Shown: positions 25,226 through 39,760, numbered from the stretch's first letter. The stretch: DNA of 64,000 nt from Pipra filicauda (GCF_003945595.2 NW_024104330.1:1596838-1660837), one strand, 5' to 3'. Made by a program: numbers and translations. The notes: generated by a model not told the origin, from the letters alone.

Positions 25226-28200
25226 AATTACAGGTGCCACTGGGTCTGAAATGGGGGAAACCTGACAGAATTTCACACCTCAGAGAAAGCGGGATAGCTG
25301 CTTTATAAAAGACCTGCTTAAAAAAAATCCACAAATTTACCTTTGCTTCCTAAAGGCTTCTGCATGTCTGTTTAGTAGCTGTCACCTTCCAGCCATGAGC
25401 TGTGCATTGTGCAGTTACACTCATTCTCCACAGGAGAACGTTAATCCAGCTCTTAATCACTCACACATACTCCTCCTCTCCCGGTTCAATTTTCAAGGGC
25501 CCTGAAGTAACCATGACCTCTGCTCCACTCCTGTACCTGACCAGAATAATCTGCCTCCTCTTGCAGCCCACCTCCCTGCTCTCTTCTTGCATGCTCCCTG
25601 AATTTCTTGGGCATAAGCATTCCCCATCTCTCCCCTGGATGCTCTCAGAGGCTTCAAATGCATCTCAACCCAGCCAGAACATCTGGCTCCCAGTTTGGAA
25701 TGTGTTTCTCCCTGTTTTCGTGCTTGCTGGGGCATGTGGAGAATCTCTGTGCTGCTCAGGCTCACATGGACTTCCAGATGCCTCTCCATCCCCCACCTGA
25801 AAACAGTTTTTCTGGCCAAGCTGCTACACTCTGAATAACAGAAAAAGTTCCACAAGCAAAAAGACATCCATCTGGTGACCAAAGGGCCACATGGGCACTG
25901 TCGAGAAAATCAAGGACTTTCTTTCCTACTTACTGCAGTCATGGCAATGACATGCCCCATGGGCTTTTTCCATTTTCATTGGCACGCTGAGCACTTGCCA
26001 GAGACCTTCTTGCCCAACCCTCTGAGATACTTTGGCAGCCCAGCCCTGAAGCCCTTCCTTGGGGACACAACATGCTTGTGCACTAATTCAGGTAGAAATG
26101 TATACACCAGTTCTTCCCTGCCCCAGTTTTCCCAGTGTCCCCCAACAGTCTGTCCAGTTCTCTAGCTCAGACTGTGAAATCCACAAGAACTTAACATGGA
26201 GGTATTCAAAACAATGCTCAGCCACACCTGAAGTATCAGCCTTTGGCCAGAACTGCAGTTTTTTGGATCATCCCAGCACATGTCAAATACATCCAATTAT
26301 ATCAGCAGCACTGCTGAATGTAATTCTTTCTTCTCTTCTGCAGTCAGAGCTACCCCACCTCTGTCATCACTGCCATCTCTACAATGTTGCATCTTCCCCT
26401 ACTATGACTTGTCTCATCTCACCAGATATCACAGAGTCTCATCAGGTTTTGCTCCTCCCCGTTTTCTCATGGTTTGTAATGGGAATGAGACTTACAAGAC
26501 TGCAGAGTTGGTAATACTTGGGCCCGTGTATACCCCCCAATAACTCATTTTTTAGTCACTGGCCACTTTCAGCCAAACCTGGCAAGGATAGGAGGGTTCT
26601 AAAATAAAATTGCTTATGTGTCTTGAAAATAGGGGAATGTACAGAAGAGAGAAACCTTATTAAAAAATGTCAGAGTAGGAAAATCAATAGACTGAGCTAA
26701 ATTCCTTATTAGGCTCTGGAGTACCCACACAAGGTGGAGCGGACACAAAGACAGGTTCAGAAATGCCCTGCTGTCCTGAAAATTGCTTTAGTTCACATGG
26801 TCAGAATACCAGAGAATTTGAAAGGCACAGAGGAAAGCAGTCTTGATCCGCCTTGATCCACCTTTTCTTCAAGACCTTCCTGAAGACCCAGGGTCTTTTT
26901 CTCCTGGAAACCACAGAGCTAGGACCAGGTGCCAGCACTGGAGACCATGTTTTCCGAGGCTGTTCGGTGAAGGATCCCTCCATCTTGAACCTAACAAGCA
27001 GGAAGAACACATTTTTCAAGCTTCTCTAGAGTTCCCTCTCTGCCTGCAGAGCAGCCATGTAACTGGGTGATGTGCTGAGGAGCAGAGAAGGCAGAGACTT
27101 CACCAGAAGATAGACTGGGAGTTTTCCCTCCACAAGGAACCTGTAGGTGTTTGGGGGTTTTACTACAGGTGGAAAGCCTGTCTGGCAAGAGCAGAGGGAA
27201 ATCCAGGCACTGAGATTCCCACCTTGTGCAAAATCACCCCAGCAGAACAGCACTCTCAAGGCAGAGCTGGAGAGTGAGCAAGGGGTCCAGCAAGACCTAA
27301 TACAGCCACTGGGACTTAGAAGTCATCCCAATGGGGTCAATGCTCTGGCACTAGATCAGATGTGACTGTCCTATGCCCCCAGCCCGACTGGGATGTAGAG
27401 AGCACAGAGTGCTCTGAGACACACAGCTCCTGCTGTGTGCAAACATGCTCTGCACAGCTTGGACAGCCACTGGGGTCCTGCTCCTTCATAATGAGCTGGT
27501 GTTACGTGTGGCTGTGACATGGTTTCTGGCCACACATTGTCCCTGCTTGAGGTCAATCCTTAGACTCTCCCTTGGATTTATCCAAATGCCCAGTAATTCA
27601 TTTGGCTGCTCCTAGAAGGCATGCTTTGTGCTGTCATGCTTTCCCAGTGCTACCCCAGGAGTTGTCAGCCCCACTTGGATTTAATCTGTGCAAACCTGGG
27701 GCATGCCACACAGAAAGGCAGGGCCAACGACTCAGCAGGTGATATCCTTAGAGGAGGAGAGGAAACTAAAGAGGTGTAAGGGCAAGAAAATGCAAGTGCT
27801 GCATAAACCCCATTTCTCCTACCTCCTCCCCTCAGTGTGACAGGCTGTCTGTGGGCTGCCTCGCCAATATTCCCATTCTGTGCTTGAGCAACCCCAGCCT
27901 GGATACTGTGATGTCCTCATGTCCCTATCCTTCAGATGAGTTCTTCGTGGGGACCATCAAATCTGCTTGTGCTGGTGCTGACACCTATTCACAGCATGAC
28001 TGGGGCACTGCTGGGATATAAATACAGCAATGGGGACCATCAGCAGCCAACGCTGCTGTGTGGGAGGGGTCGGTGTGTGAGGCTGCATCGATGTGCATTT
28101 TGCTGGCACAGGCAAACTCCCTCTGCCTGTGCAGAGAGCAGCTGAGCTCTGGGCCTGCTGTGTGAACCAGAAATCACCTAGATGCCTTTAGCTCTGCCGA

Positions 28201-28799
28201 AAACCTATATTTCCCTCCTGTTTAAGACTGACACTGACTCCAGATACGGCCAGAGCCTTTGTTCAACCTGCAGAGACTGTAGCTGTACCTGGGAGAGGCA
28301 CTGGTGTACAGCCCTGTACATGGAACCACTAGGAAGAAACTCAGTCACTGTGGCAACAAGAAGTGTCACTGCTTCATCCCCAGGGCCTTTGAACTCCGTT
28401 GTCAATCTCCACTTTGCGCCCTCCCGCTTGGAGAAAGAGCGTCAAATGGTGTAGAGGGCTACACAGGCAGAAGAGGAGGAAGGGTTGGGAAGCAGAGAGT
28501 GCTGAGGCTCCCAGCACAGCAGGAGAAGTGGAGAGGGGGATGCTGGGGACATAAACAGCAATGACTTTCAAAGCAAAACTGGCAGGGTACTGTGTATGAT
28601 TTTCCAGTTCTTCCTACCTATCCAGGCTCCCTGTTCACTCAGTGACACTTAGAGCAGTCTCCTGGAAAGACATTTTTGCACTGAGTGCTCCTGCCTTTCA
28701 TGTTTTCCAGGGCTGTGGCAGCTGCAGTGGGAACAGGAAGGGAGAAGAGCCACAGCCAGGTCAGTGCTGGGGCCTGCTCAGCACCCTAGGCACGAGGAA

Positions 28800-28853
28800 T
28801 GGCTTTATTTCTGATTACATCAGAACTGGCTTTATTTCTGGTTACATCATTTC
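28800..28853 (+). repeat. Two-copy 27-base tandem duplication
   Basis: TGGCTTTATTTCTGATTACA (from 28800) recurs as TGGCTTTATTTCTGGTTACA (from 28827), each followed by a diverging TCAGAAC or TCATTTC. This is a direct repeat of 27 bases with few differences. Confidence 0.9.
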
Positions 28854-29469
28854 TCTGAAATCCCAGGCTGCACACACGAATTTACTACTGTGGGGTTACT
28901 CCTTCAGAAGAGGTTGCTACATAAATGCATTTATTTTAATGAGAAGACAAGTGCTATGGAAGGATTTGTTCTGAAACCCAGGGGGATTGTCAAAGAGGCA
29001 TCACACGAATGAGTGCTAGCCATCCACAGTTGCTGCTGGGTTTGAGACTCAAGTGCTGGGCTATAACTGCTTTTTCAGACCAGGAGCTGAGTCTTCAGAG
29101 TGGGGTGTTCCACTTCATCCCCAGCTATGGTTCTATGAGATACCTTGGCATAACCAGCTGCAAAAGAACCAGGTGCCATCAAAAAACAGGCGTGAATGCA
29201 CTTGTTCGCATCCGTGCTTATTTGAAGATAATAGTTTGAATAAAGCTCCAGGACACAATGAAAAGTCACTTAATGCCAAGGAGATTATGATCTATTGGAC
29301 AATGAGACTCATTAATGGGAAGGGCTGGCAAGCTGAGTGAAAAACTGCATTTCCTGAAGCTGAGCTTCCTAAAAAGACCCATATCTGAAGACAGCACATT
29401 TTCCTCTGACAGCCCTTATAGGCTGGGATGTGAAGTAGAGGATGGTGGTGAGTCATTATGACCTTTTTT

Positions 29470-29565
29470 TCCCCTTAGTGGATAAGGAAACTGAGGCACA
29501 GGCAGCCAATTAAATGGAGATAATCAGTGCATATCTGAGAGCTAGTGTGGAGACACGCAAACTTC
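29470..29565 (+). mobile_element. MIR-like SINE relic
   Basis: GTGGATAAGGAAACTGAGGC followed by ACAGGCAGCCAATTAAATGG matches the conserved MIR segment GATRAGGAAACTGAGGCACAG. The sequence after about 29510 is too diverged to align by eye. Confidence 0.5.
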
Positions 29566-29579
29566 TCTTCCAGGCCATA

Positions 29580-29705
29580 AACATCTGTAGTTAATGACAA
29601 AATGTTAATTACTGGCAATCAGCTAATGAGGGTAAAAGCTGAACTAATTTTCTGCTGCCTGAAATGCTACTCTAGATCGTGTTTTGCCCATCAGCTGAAC
29701 TGCTA
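29580..29705. promoter_or_regulatory. Homeodomain-rich candidate enhancer
   Basis: Repeated TAAT-type cores in AGTTAATGACAAAATGTTAA, TTACTGGCAATCAGCTAATG and GAACTAATTTTCTGCTG. It is immediately downstream of a MIR-like relic. Confidence 0.28.
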
Positions 29706-32700
29706 TTTAAAAAGAGGATGAAAAGGAAAAGAAAAAAGCATTTTGGCACCTCGCTCTGCCTCCTCTGCCAGACCAGATTAGTGCAGGGGGGAAGTTCTCT
29801 GGTGGAGACAAGCTCTAGTTCATTTTCCTGTGTCAGGCAGGGAATTGGCTAAGAGCTCAGAGGCCCTGCTACCCAGCCTTGCCTCCCACTGAGATCAGCT
29901 GAAATGACTTTAATGCAAGGGTGGAAATTCTGGATCTTCCTTATGCTCAGAAGAAACTCTGCACAACCCTGTTCCCCATAGAAGGACAGGGACAGTTTGC
30001 TGCCCCTTTTTTTGCCCATCTAGCGACTCAGCCCTACTCAGCTATGGCATGGAGCGGGTCTATATCACTCCCTTCTCGCATTTTGAAGAGGCAGCTGGAG
30101 ATGACCCTCCTGGAGCAGTAAGCCAGCACGTATTGCTGCTGTGCATGAGTAACCAGCAGCCATTCTGGAGGAGGCTGTGCACTACCGCTGGGCAGAATGA
30201 TTCATCTCTATGTCACCGACACAGTAGCAATAGCCCTGTAACAAAAGGCAGAGCCATGGGGTAATTTGTCATTATGGTGACTATCAGCCTTGGACTGATC
30301 AGCCTGGGTGCTCACATCTCCAAAGCCTGCAATAAAACCTTTCTACGACACCGAGGAGGGAAAGACACCAAGTTGGAGTCACTGAGGATCTGGCCCTAGT
30401 AGGGACTCTGAATCAGTATATTGTACAAAGCTTTTGTTTTGGGGTTATGGAGATGAGCTCTAGGGGGTTTGAGATTAGCCTCAGTGCTGCTTATGATACA
30501 GTAAAACCAACTTTGACTGGCACTGTGCTTTACTCTGCCCTGGCACAGTGGTTTCATGGCAGCTCCATGCTCAGGGAGCAGAAATGCCAGGCTGAATCTC
30601 AGGCAGGATAAGCAGCTAAATGTCCCTTATTCTCCAACTCAGTTGCTAGGGACAGCTACTTCTGAAAATTGCTAGCTCCAAAATTCACTTTTTAATCTAG
30701 TGTTTCAGATCAGTCCCAAGCCCTCACAGCCCATGTTCCAGGGATTTGTCTGTGGCTTCTCTTCTGTGGTCACATCAAACCAGGTTTCTCATTCAGCACA
30801 TCCCAACTGCTGTCCTGCAAGCCCTTCTCCTCAGGCTCGGGGAGCCTGGCACCCAAGTGTCTACCATGGTCCCCCACTACACTCCTCCAACCCAGTGGAT
30901 ACCTTCAGGCACTACTGCCAACAGATGTGTTTTCTGCCCAGATACCAGCTGAAGAAAACTCTTCCTGATTAAGCTGATTCCCAGCCCTTTGCAGAGTTAC
31001 CTCCACGCTGCCACGATGCTGACTGTCAATCAGCTTCTACTTGCTGGTGCAATTAATTCCATCTCCCTTTGCAGCCCCAGTTCACTGCGTGCAGGGACAG
31101 CTATCACATTTCATGCTCTAAAGGGCTTAACACGCCACTACACACACATGCATCTACACACCAGCAGGGTGGCCAGCAGGGTGATTGGAAACAGACTGAA
31201 GGAACAGGAGGCCTCATAGACAAGGCCACCCTAAATCAGATTTAGGGGGTGAGAGGACAAAGCAAATGTGAGCTGTTCCTGTGCAGAGTGGCACGTCTTC
31301 ACCGTAACACATACGCCTCTTACCCGGGTCAGGGCTGCATCCATCTCACAGCCCTGTGGGTGAGGGTCATCTGAGCTCTGCATTTTACCACTTGGGATAC
31401 AGCAACTGCAACATCCTGGTAGTTCTTTTCCCAGTTAAAAGCTACTTGCCTTGAAAAGGGGCCAGGTGGAGGGGTAACTGGGGGACAACTAATATATGTA
31501 GTGTTTAGCTCCATAAAGAGCATCCCCTGTCATGGCACTAAGACTGGGTGTTGGCTATTCACACTGAGCCCAGCCAGGGTGGATACATCCCACCAGGCAG
31601 CATTTCCACAGATGGCTGTGCCAGCTCTGAACCCAGGGAGATAAAGTGAGCCCAGGGATGGCTTAAAGAGGGAAAACATTTTGCTACAGAGCCTGGGACT
31701 GGGAGACAGCACTGCCGTGAATCCAAATACCAATTCCTCTATGTCTTCTGCAGAACTCTTCCAGTGAGTTCCAAAGCTCCCCAAATTCAGCACATTTCCC
31801 AGCAATGCCACCACCCTCTCGGCTAATGCCATGGAAAAATAGTTCTCGACTACTGCTGCCAACAGCTCTCCAGTTGACTGTAGTGGAAAAATCCTACAGG
31901 TCACTTTAGCGTATGATATTCAGGCTACATTTTACAGATGTGCTCTCTCTGGCTCAGCTCGGAAAGAGCAAACGAGCTGTGTGACGCGTGCAGGGGTTGC
32001 TGCACCTCTCGCTTCTCCTGCATTAGCACAACATGGCTGGTGCACCTGGTGCTGCAAGATCGAGTCAATAGCTACTACTGTTATTATCTTTATTAATCAA
32101 TAATAATATCCTTATTTCCTCTTGTGGGGCTTCCCAGCACATCCTTTCTTATTTATCCTCTGTCTTATTTACATCCCGAGCTTGCAATTAGATCTGTGTG
32201 AGCGGCAGTCAGCACTGACCCAGCTGCCAAAACCCAGCCACACTCTTGCAGGTAAGTCCCTTTCAGAGCAGGGACAATTCGACTGACTTCAGTCAGCCTG
32301 CCTGTGAGGAGGGAGCCCTGTGGAGCCAGGGCCAAAGCCATCAGCTCCTGTAGGCAGCTCTGTTTGAGCTGAAAGGGCTGTAAATACCTAACATCCCCCC
32401 AGGGAGACACTGAGACATCTGCAGCAGCTGCAAAAATACATAAAATGAGGCAAGGGTAATAGTGGCTATCTTGGGCATTTGTGCCTCTGCCTCCTTCTCT
32501 CAGTAGTTTGAGGGCTGTGTAATTGTCAATGCCTTTACCCTGATATTTCCCTGGGGAAAACGGACAGCACAGTGTCCCCAGTGCCCAGGCAGGAGCTGGT
32601 GTGCAGGCAGAGACTCACTGGAGGACGCATAGGAGGTCTTTGCAGAGATCTATGCCACAGGCTTCCAAATGCCAGGTGAGAGGTTTCACATTGGCACCAT

Positions 32701-34784
32701 CCTTCTTTCCAGCCTATATGTCCCTCCATGGCTTTGCATTCAGCCCCCTTCTAATGAAACCAGTTGGTCCTGCCCTGCCTGGCAACACCCCCTCAAAAAC
32801 CATGGCAAATTCCTGAGCTAACCCACATTTTAGCAATGAGAAGCGACCTCTCCACGAGAGAGTTCTTGCTCTTAGAGAGAACAAAACTCGTTCTGCCTAA
32901 TTGCTCCTGGCAGCGCACTCTGCCGTAATGAAGGCGGGAGCACAGTGGCAGGGGAAGGCAGTGCTACTCCTTGCCAGTGAGCCTCAAAATCCATCCTTTT
33001 GTGCTAAAAGCACAACATGAGGTCGGGCTTGCTCCTTCAAGTCACTTGTGCTGTGGAAAGCAGAGCCTGCTTTGAGCCCAAATCTGCCTTGCACACACCC
33101 CTGGCTTTGAGTGCTGGGAGGAGGCTCGTCTCGCTTTATTTTTAATCCTATGAAAGGCCTAAAATACGTCACCAGTGAGGATTTGCATTGTGGAAAGGCT
33201 TTTTCGTAGACACTTTGGACTCTCTTTCATGCACCCAGAGGGCTTTGCAACAGTTAATTTTGCCTCCCAGCTCCTGGGAGGGAAGAAGGAAGGGATGGAG
33301 GGAGGTGTTACTATTTGCGGTTTGCCAAGAGGACTGTGAGGTAGATGGCTGAGAAATAAAGTCTGTGGCCTGATGGTGCTTCTCGAAAGCATTAACACAC
33401 TTTCTTCCTTCTCACCCACAGGCACAGTGACGTTTCACACTTCTGCTTGGGTCTGGCTCTCTGGAGGCCTGGTAGCCGCTCCCTAATGCCTCTCCTTTCA
33501 CAGCAGCTTAAATAAGAGTCAGAGCCAGTGCCACAATTGGGAAAATGGGTCCTCTGCAAAACAGTAATGTGGTACCAAACACCGCACAGAGACTAGGAAA
33601 GCTGACCCTGTCCAGGGACAGAGAAGCTGGTTATGGCACTTAATCCAAACTCAGTGTAGGAGAACAGGAGGGAAAATTTAAAAGAGGAAATTTGTAGCTA
33701 TTTAAAGGAGTATCAATCAATCATTTCACAATTTTGGAGGCTGAAGGTCTGATTTTGGTTAAATAAAGGACTTTGAGGGCACAAAACCCACAAATAGGTC
33801 TCAAGTAGCCTGGGTTTGAGGACAGGCTAGAAATTGGTCAAGATTTCCCGGCCATCCCCCATGCAGGCATGCTCTGGGTCTGTCCTGAGCAAAAGCAGGT
33901 AGGGAAGAAAGTCCCAGCTGGTGCTTAGGAGACACAGAGGTTTCCTGTGGCAACCAGACCTGTCCAGGTGAGCCCATGCTGCCTGTCCAGAGCCACCCTC
34001 TTCAGCTGGCTCCTCTACTGGGGCAGGCTGTAGAGGATCCTAAAGGATCGCTTTTTCCCTTGGCAGAACAGGACCAGACTTAAAACCTTTCACCTGCTCC
34101 CATGAGGGAGAAAATAAGCAGCATTTCAACGCATGCTTCAGGTGAACACCTCATGCCTTTTGATAGCTGAATCCTGCAGACACAAACAGCCATCAAGGAG
34201 CAAACAGGGAAGCTATTTTCCCTTGAAAGAAGGTGCTGTAGTGAGGCAGGGACATAGCTCTTTTTTTCTTTCTTTCAGCATCACAAATGAAATCCATTAA
34301 GCAGTGATGAGCAGACGGCACTGAAAACAAACACCAAATTAAGCACACCCACTCCAAGGGAGAGGTTTTGCCTGCCTTCTCCATCCAAACTCCTGCCGGG
34401 GAGGAAGGTGAAGATTAAGGGAGGGCCCCCAGCAAAACCATTTCTGGAGGCTGGGCTGGGAAAGGGGAGATGTGCAGATGATGGGGATGTGCCAAAGGAG
34501 AAAGAGTCCTGTGTGAGGATGATCACAAATGTGGTGACTGTAGTACTGAGCTTGGAAGGGGTCTGGGAAGTGGAGGTGTAAGAGAGGTGCTTTCTCATTC
34601 CTGGCTGCTTTCCCCTATTTGTTCTCTGATGAAGAAATGGCAGCAGCAGTGCTGGGACAGGCACGGACACACAGTTTGTCCAGGCACTCCAGGGTCTCAT
34701 AAGTGATACAGGCTTGGAGGACACTATTTCCATCTCTGCTGGGAGGGAGGGGATGAGGAAGTGGAGGCACCAAACCTGGTCTCA

Positions 34785-34803
34785 TGCTCACCAGAGGGAG
34801 CTA
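34785..34803 (+). promoter_or_regulatory. Weak CTCF-like motif
   Basis: TGCTCACCAGAGGGAGCTA resembles the CTCF core (CCASYAGRKGGCRS) with two mismatches, including the usually strong C of GGC. Low confidence. Confidence 0.22.
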
Positions 34804-35537
34804 AGGGGACATTGGAGTGTGGCTTTGTCCCCAGTCCCACTCTGCTGCTAGAAATTGGTCAAGGAATTGCTGTTCCCAAGAAGGACAGAAGGGACCTTCT
34901 GCCCAGGTCAGAGTACGAGATCTGAAGGAGAGAGGAGGAAAAAGGAGAGCTATGCTTGGAAACAAGTAGAAGAGTGAGAGGTGGGAAATCAGCTGGGGGC
35001 CACGAGGTGGAGAGAAGCAGGATGATATGGGAGATTGGTGGTGATGCAGGGATAGAGCCGGAGCCATGTCGGAGGTACAGGTAAGGCAGGTGGTGGGCAT
35101 AGACAGCACATCTATCCAGGCTTTTCCAGCCCAAATTTTCACTGCTTCTATGTTAATTTGATCTCAAAAGTGCAGCAGGTGAAGGACAGCAATACCAACC
35201 TCCCTGACTTGAGTGGGGAGCACAGGAACCTCCTGGGCATCAGTCATGTGCCAACTGCTGCCACCAGTTCAAGAGGCAATGGCTTTGCTGCGCTCATTAG
35301 GGCAGGCTCTCATCCTGGGCCAGCTCAGTCATTTAAAGGTCAATAAGATAGAAGTTGGGACACCACTGAGATGGCTGCAGGTACATCCAGGTTAGAAGGC
35401 AGGCAAGTGGGTGGGCTCACATCTCTGCATGTGTAAGAACCTTCTCCCCTCCACATCCTTCTCCAGAATAAGAAGGGTAAAACCTATGAGCAACGACACT
35501 GCAACCACTTTTCAATCCCCTCATCCTGTGGTTTTTG

Positions 35538-35957
35538 TAGGGTCACAGTATTTAGGTTGGGAGGTCTCTGGATTTCTTTAGTCCAACCTCCTGCTCAAAA
35601 CAGGGCTGTTTCAAGGTTGCTCAGAGCTTTGTTTTGCCAAACCTTGAAGATGTCAGAGGACTGAAATCCTACCATATGTCTGGGCCTTTGTCTCAGAGCT
35701 GCTCCCCTCTCACTGTGAGTTTGTCTCTGTCTATCCAATGAGCAGCTCCCTTGCTGCAATTTGTGCCACTGCCTCTTGTCCTTTCCTGTGCCCCTCTGGC
35801 TCCATGGTCTTTATAATCTGACTTTAAGTAGCAGAAGACAGCAGATTTCCCCTTTCATCTTCTTGTTGCCAGACTGAACAAGTCCAAATCCCTCCACCTC
35901 TCCTCACACATAATGTACTTCTATCCCTTTACCATTTTAGCATCCCCCACTGGACTA
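35538..35957 (-). mobile_element. CR1 LINE fragment, antisense
   Basis: On the plus strand it reads as the reverse complement of a CR1 3' region, in order: TAGGTTGGGAGGTCTCTGGA, TAGTCCAACCTCCTGCTCAA, GGTTGCTCAGAGC, TGCCACTGCCTCTTGTCCTT, CCAGACTGAACAAGTCCAAA and ACCTCTCCTCACA, ending near CCCCCACTGGAC. It spans about 420 bases, diverged, with its 3' end at the left. Confidence 0.88.
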
Positions 35958-38900
35958 GCTCACATTGTTAATCTCTTTTATGCTGGGGGGGCATTTGGGC
36001 ACTGGGAAAGAAATCTCTGAAATTGCAGCCTGCAACCAACTCATACAGCCCTAGTATAGCCCTTCTTCCCAGGCTGTCCAGAAGACATTGCATGCCTGAT
36101 CTAGGAACAACTTCACTGTCACTTGGCAAAAACTGCAAAATGTATAAGAACAAAAACGGCATGCTCCATGCCTAAATGTGCCACTGACTTTCTCTGTCCT
36201 TTTACAGAGGTAAAAGGGACTCCCTCCTGGGATAGATATTCAGATGTGAGGCCAGGCAAGGAACTTGTTTTCTTGAAAAGCTGAGCCCAAAATTTGCTTT
36301 ATCTCACTGGGCTGAATATAGAATAATCCCCTTGAAATTGCTGCAGTATATCTTCAAATGCCTTACACTTCATTGTTGCTAGAAGGGAATTGGTATCTGG
36401 ATGCAATTCTATGCACAGTTTATGCTAAGTCTGTGCTGCCATCTTCCCCTTGCCCTGCCAGGTGTGCTGCCCTGCCCCTTCACCAGTGCTGGGTTGGTGA
36501 CCAGGTGGTCAGATGGGGGAACTGATTCAACAGAAAGTCAATAAAAAATTTTAAAAAGTTGATTCTTGTTGGATCAAGTCCCTGGCTGCATAGAGACTGG
36601 TGCTACAGCTTGGAAACAGTGGAAATGCAGAGCTGAGATTGCTGCTCACTATAGCTGCAAGGACTTAGACTGGCTCAGCTTGCTCATGACTACACATCAC
36701 CAAGAGACTGGACAGTCACTCCTACCCTGAAGAAAGGTCTGTAGATAAGACTTCACCTTCTTTCAGTGACACCAACCTCTTCTTCAACTTCAGTGACACC
36801 TTTTTCTTTCCCATGGGAATGCCCCTGCTGCTCCTGGCTGAATTGCTGTGCAGGGAGACACCACGGTGGGAGGATACAGTTTCTGAACTGACCTTAGCCT
36901 GACTATGCTCACGGTGGATATTTTACCTTCCAGCATTGCATGTCTTGTTTCATGGAGCCTTTACCCAGAGCAACTCATTTGTGCCAGCCATCCCCCCCCT
37001 CCATCCAGTCCCAAGCAAGGTGTCAGTCTTCATTAGCAGAGGAGTGTGGGGTTTAGCTGATATAATGTCCCCAAGTAGTCTGGCTGAATACACAGTCCCA
37101 GTGAAGCAAAGGCACTCCAGGCCTTGGCTCAGTGTTGTAAACTGGGGCCCTCATGCTGGCAGGGCCCTCCTGCTGGTATCCCTGATCTCAGGAGGGGTAG
37201 GGGCTCCCTGAGGTCTGAGCTCCTGAGAGTTTTCTCTCAGGACAGATGCACAGAAATACTTATCTCCATACTATGACCAGCCCAGCTCCCTCTCTAGAGG
37301 GGATCTCTGACTTAGAAGTTTCACGGAGATCTAACTCCTCTTTATTATAAATATCCAGACATGTCAGTGTCAGAGGGAGATGCATCCCTCTTAATCCTTC
37401 CCAACAGTATTAACTAAACAAATCATGAAGAAATTAATTAAGCAAAAGAAAAAACATATTGGATATCCAGGAAAATGTCTTGACATTGAGTTGCCTTATG
37501 ATAATCTCTTAAGGACTTGGGGGTGGCGGTGGTACTCCTGGCATATGGAAACAGGTGTAGAAAAGCAACAGAGAAAGCAGTGAGAGCAATGTGTAGGTAC
37601 TGCAAAGTACAAACGAGGAAGGAAACAACAAGCCTTTGATATCTGTGGCACTGCTGGAAGACGGATAGATTCAGCCAGCTTGGATTTTAAAAAATCCCAA
37701 TAATGTAAATTCCTTAAGTACAAGCCAAGCCTATGAATAAGATAAATCTCTTAGTCACTTTGCCAGTGATATCCTTCTAATCTCATCCTTCCTCAACGAT
37801 GCTGCTCAGAGAGTGAAACACTTAGCATAAATGGGTTTGCTGCTCAGAGCAATCACTCATGCCTCCCACTCTGACCCCAGGATTAGAGAAGTCCCCTGGA
37901 TTAAGGATGTTACTATTTAGAGTCCAGGGTGAACCAGCTAAGCACGGGCTCAAGGGAACTTTCAAGTGATTGCAAGAGAGAGAGAAAAAGAGAAGGAGAG
38001 GCGAACAGGAGGCCACCACCATCTTAGGGAATTGCATGTCGCACGCTGGTGTTGAACTGTACTTAAAGTGCTTTACAAAGAGAAATGACCCAATAACAAG
38101 AATTATCAATATACGCATGGGAAAATAACAAACAGTAACTCAAAGGCCAACCAAGCCAACTTTTTCTTTAAAAAATAAAAATTACATTGAACTGCTGGTG
38201 CTGTTTCCAGAGATGCTGAGTGCCTTGGTCCCCAGCAGACATCTCTGTCTGCTGAGTAGGCCCAGCAGTCTGAAATTCAGAGCCAAGGGCTGCTGAACTG
38301 TCCCTCCCAAAACAGAGATTGGAAATGACCTGCTGATTAAAATGTGAGCTGAGAATCAGAGACGGATCCTCCATGCTCCTGAGCCCAAGAAGCATGGTGG
38401 AGCCATTTACACCCAGATGAGGAGAGCCTCAGCACCAGCTCAGATTTCAGAGAGACTTCAAGCTACTTCATGGAGGTGGAAAGATCATTTTGAATGCCAA
38501 AAATAGGAAAACCATGTCAGTTGATCCAAATTACATCTAAGACCGTGATCAACCATTTGCCTTTTGCTTACCGTTCCCTTGTATCACAGACTCACGCGAG
38601 AACTGCTCTCAGTACTACTTAGGTAGCATATACAGTAGTAAAGTATGTAATACCTTAAAATACAAGAGCTTTCCTTACAATCTGTGCCTATGTAAACCCA
38701 GACAAATATTTAATACATTCTTATCACACCAACGGGAAATAGTTTTATCATCTCTGACAGACACATGAATTTCCAGGAGCGCCTGTCACACGTTTACTAC
38801 ATCAGTCCCCAAGAATGGCTCCCTTTCATTATTTCTCTATGGAGACCCCCTCTGCTGATGCTCTCCCCTCCCCATGGGAGAGTTTCCAGCAGCAATTCCA

Positions 38901-39344
38901 GTTGGATATTGGAAAAGGGAAAATAGGAACTTCTCAGAAGCCAGACTTTCGGTGTTTTGCCAGGAGAAAGGTATCCTCATGCAACTTCTGCCTAGGTTTG
39001 CAGAACAGCATTTCTAGGCTTTGATTAATTAAAATACAGCATGTCTTGCACAACTTTTGAACTCTATTTCTGTAAAAGATACGTGAGGCTGCAGGCTGTC
39101 TGTCACATTATGCATGTCCCCTGTGCCAAGACTGTAGTTTTCTATTTGACTGTAAGTCATCCATTAGATGTAAGACAATTATTATTGTTTTTTAGTGAGT
39201 CATTTTTCTCTCAGTAATTAGTAGTTGTCAGTTCAACTCAGCCCAGTGCTGATGTAACTCAGTGACTTCAAAGCTGTGTTTAAAGTCTCTTTTCTCCCAC
39301 ACAGCAGCTCACCACAAACAGTATCACTTTTCCTGCCTCATCCA

Positions 39345-39378
39345 CTGGAGCTGTGTTGCCCCATGGAGCTGTGTTGCA
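39345..39378 (+). repeat. Short tandem duplication (TGGAGCTGTGTTGC)
   Basis: The 14-base word TGGAGCTGTGTTGC occurs twice with a 5-base spacer. Minor slippage repeat. Confidence 0.85.
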
Positions 39379-39654
39379 CCCAGCCAGGCCAGCAACAAGA
39401 AGGGTTTGCTGTCTGAGCACAGAAGGGACTGCCCAACAGGAGAAGAACTTGGCCAAGAAAAGGCAGCTCACCTCCTTGACCCCATTTTATTGCTATATGC
39501 TTCAAATCCTGGCTGCGTCTGTCTTGCTATAAAAATGTCAGACTGTCTCTAACACTTATTTTTGCTCGCCGCTTCAGTGTGGCCTTACTTGGCAACTTCT
39601 CCCATCTGTTTACTATTCTTCAATGTTGTGCATGCATTTCTGAATGCTGTTTAC

Positions 39655-39760
39655 TTATAATAATGTCAGCATTTGCAGAGCACCTAGCTTTGAAGTGGTT
39701 TTAGTGTTTTATAGTTGAACAAGGATCCCTTACAGCATTCCTAGAAGAAAGTGAAGATCT
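39655..39760 (+). mobile_element. Possible MIR-like relic
   Basis: ATAATGTCAGCATTTGCAGA, then GCACCTAGCTTTGAAG and a TTATAG/CTTACAGCATTCCTAG order, resembles the MIR core (TTTGCAAAGCRCTTTACA, then CTCACAACARCCCT). Weak. Confidence 0.3.

Larger units (their letters stand above)
25226..35537. other. Intronic stretch with few repeats
   Basis: Contains the 28.8-kb tandem duplication, a MIR-like relic at 29.5 kb with an adjacent homeodomain-rich block, and a weak CTCF-like motif at 34.8 kb. No exon was recognised. Confidence 0.55.

Noticed and set aside
25939..25954. ATGGCAATGACATG, which resembles the reverse complement of part of MARCHF4 exon 2
   Set aside because: The match stops after about 14 bases, and flanking translation does not give the RING-CH sequence.
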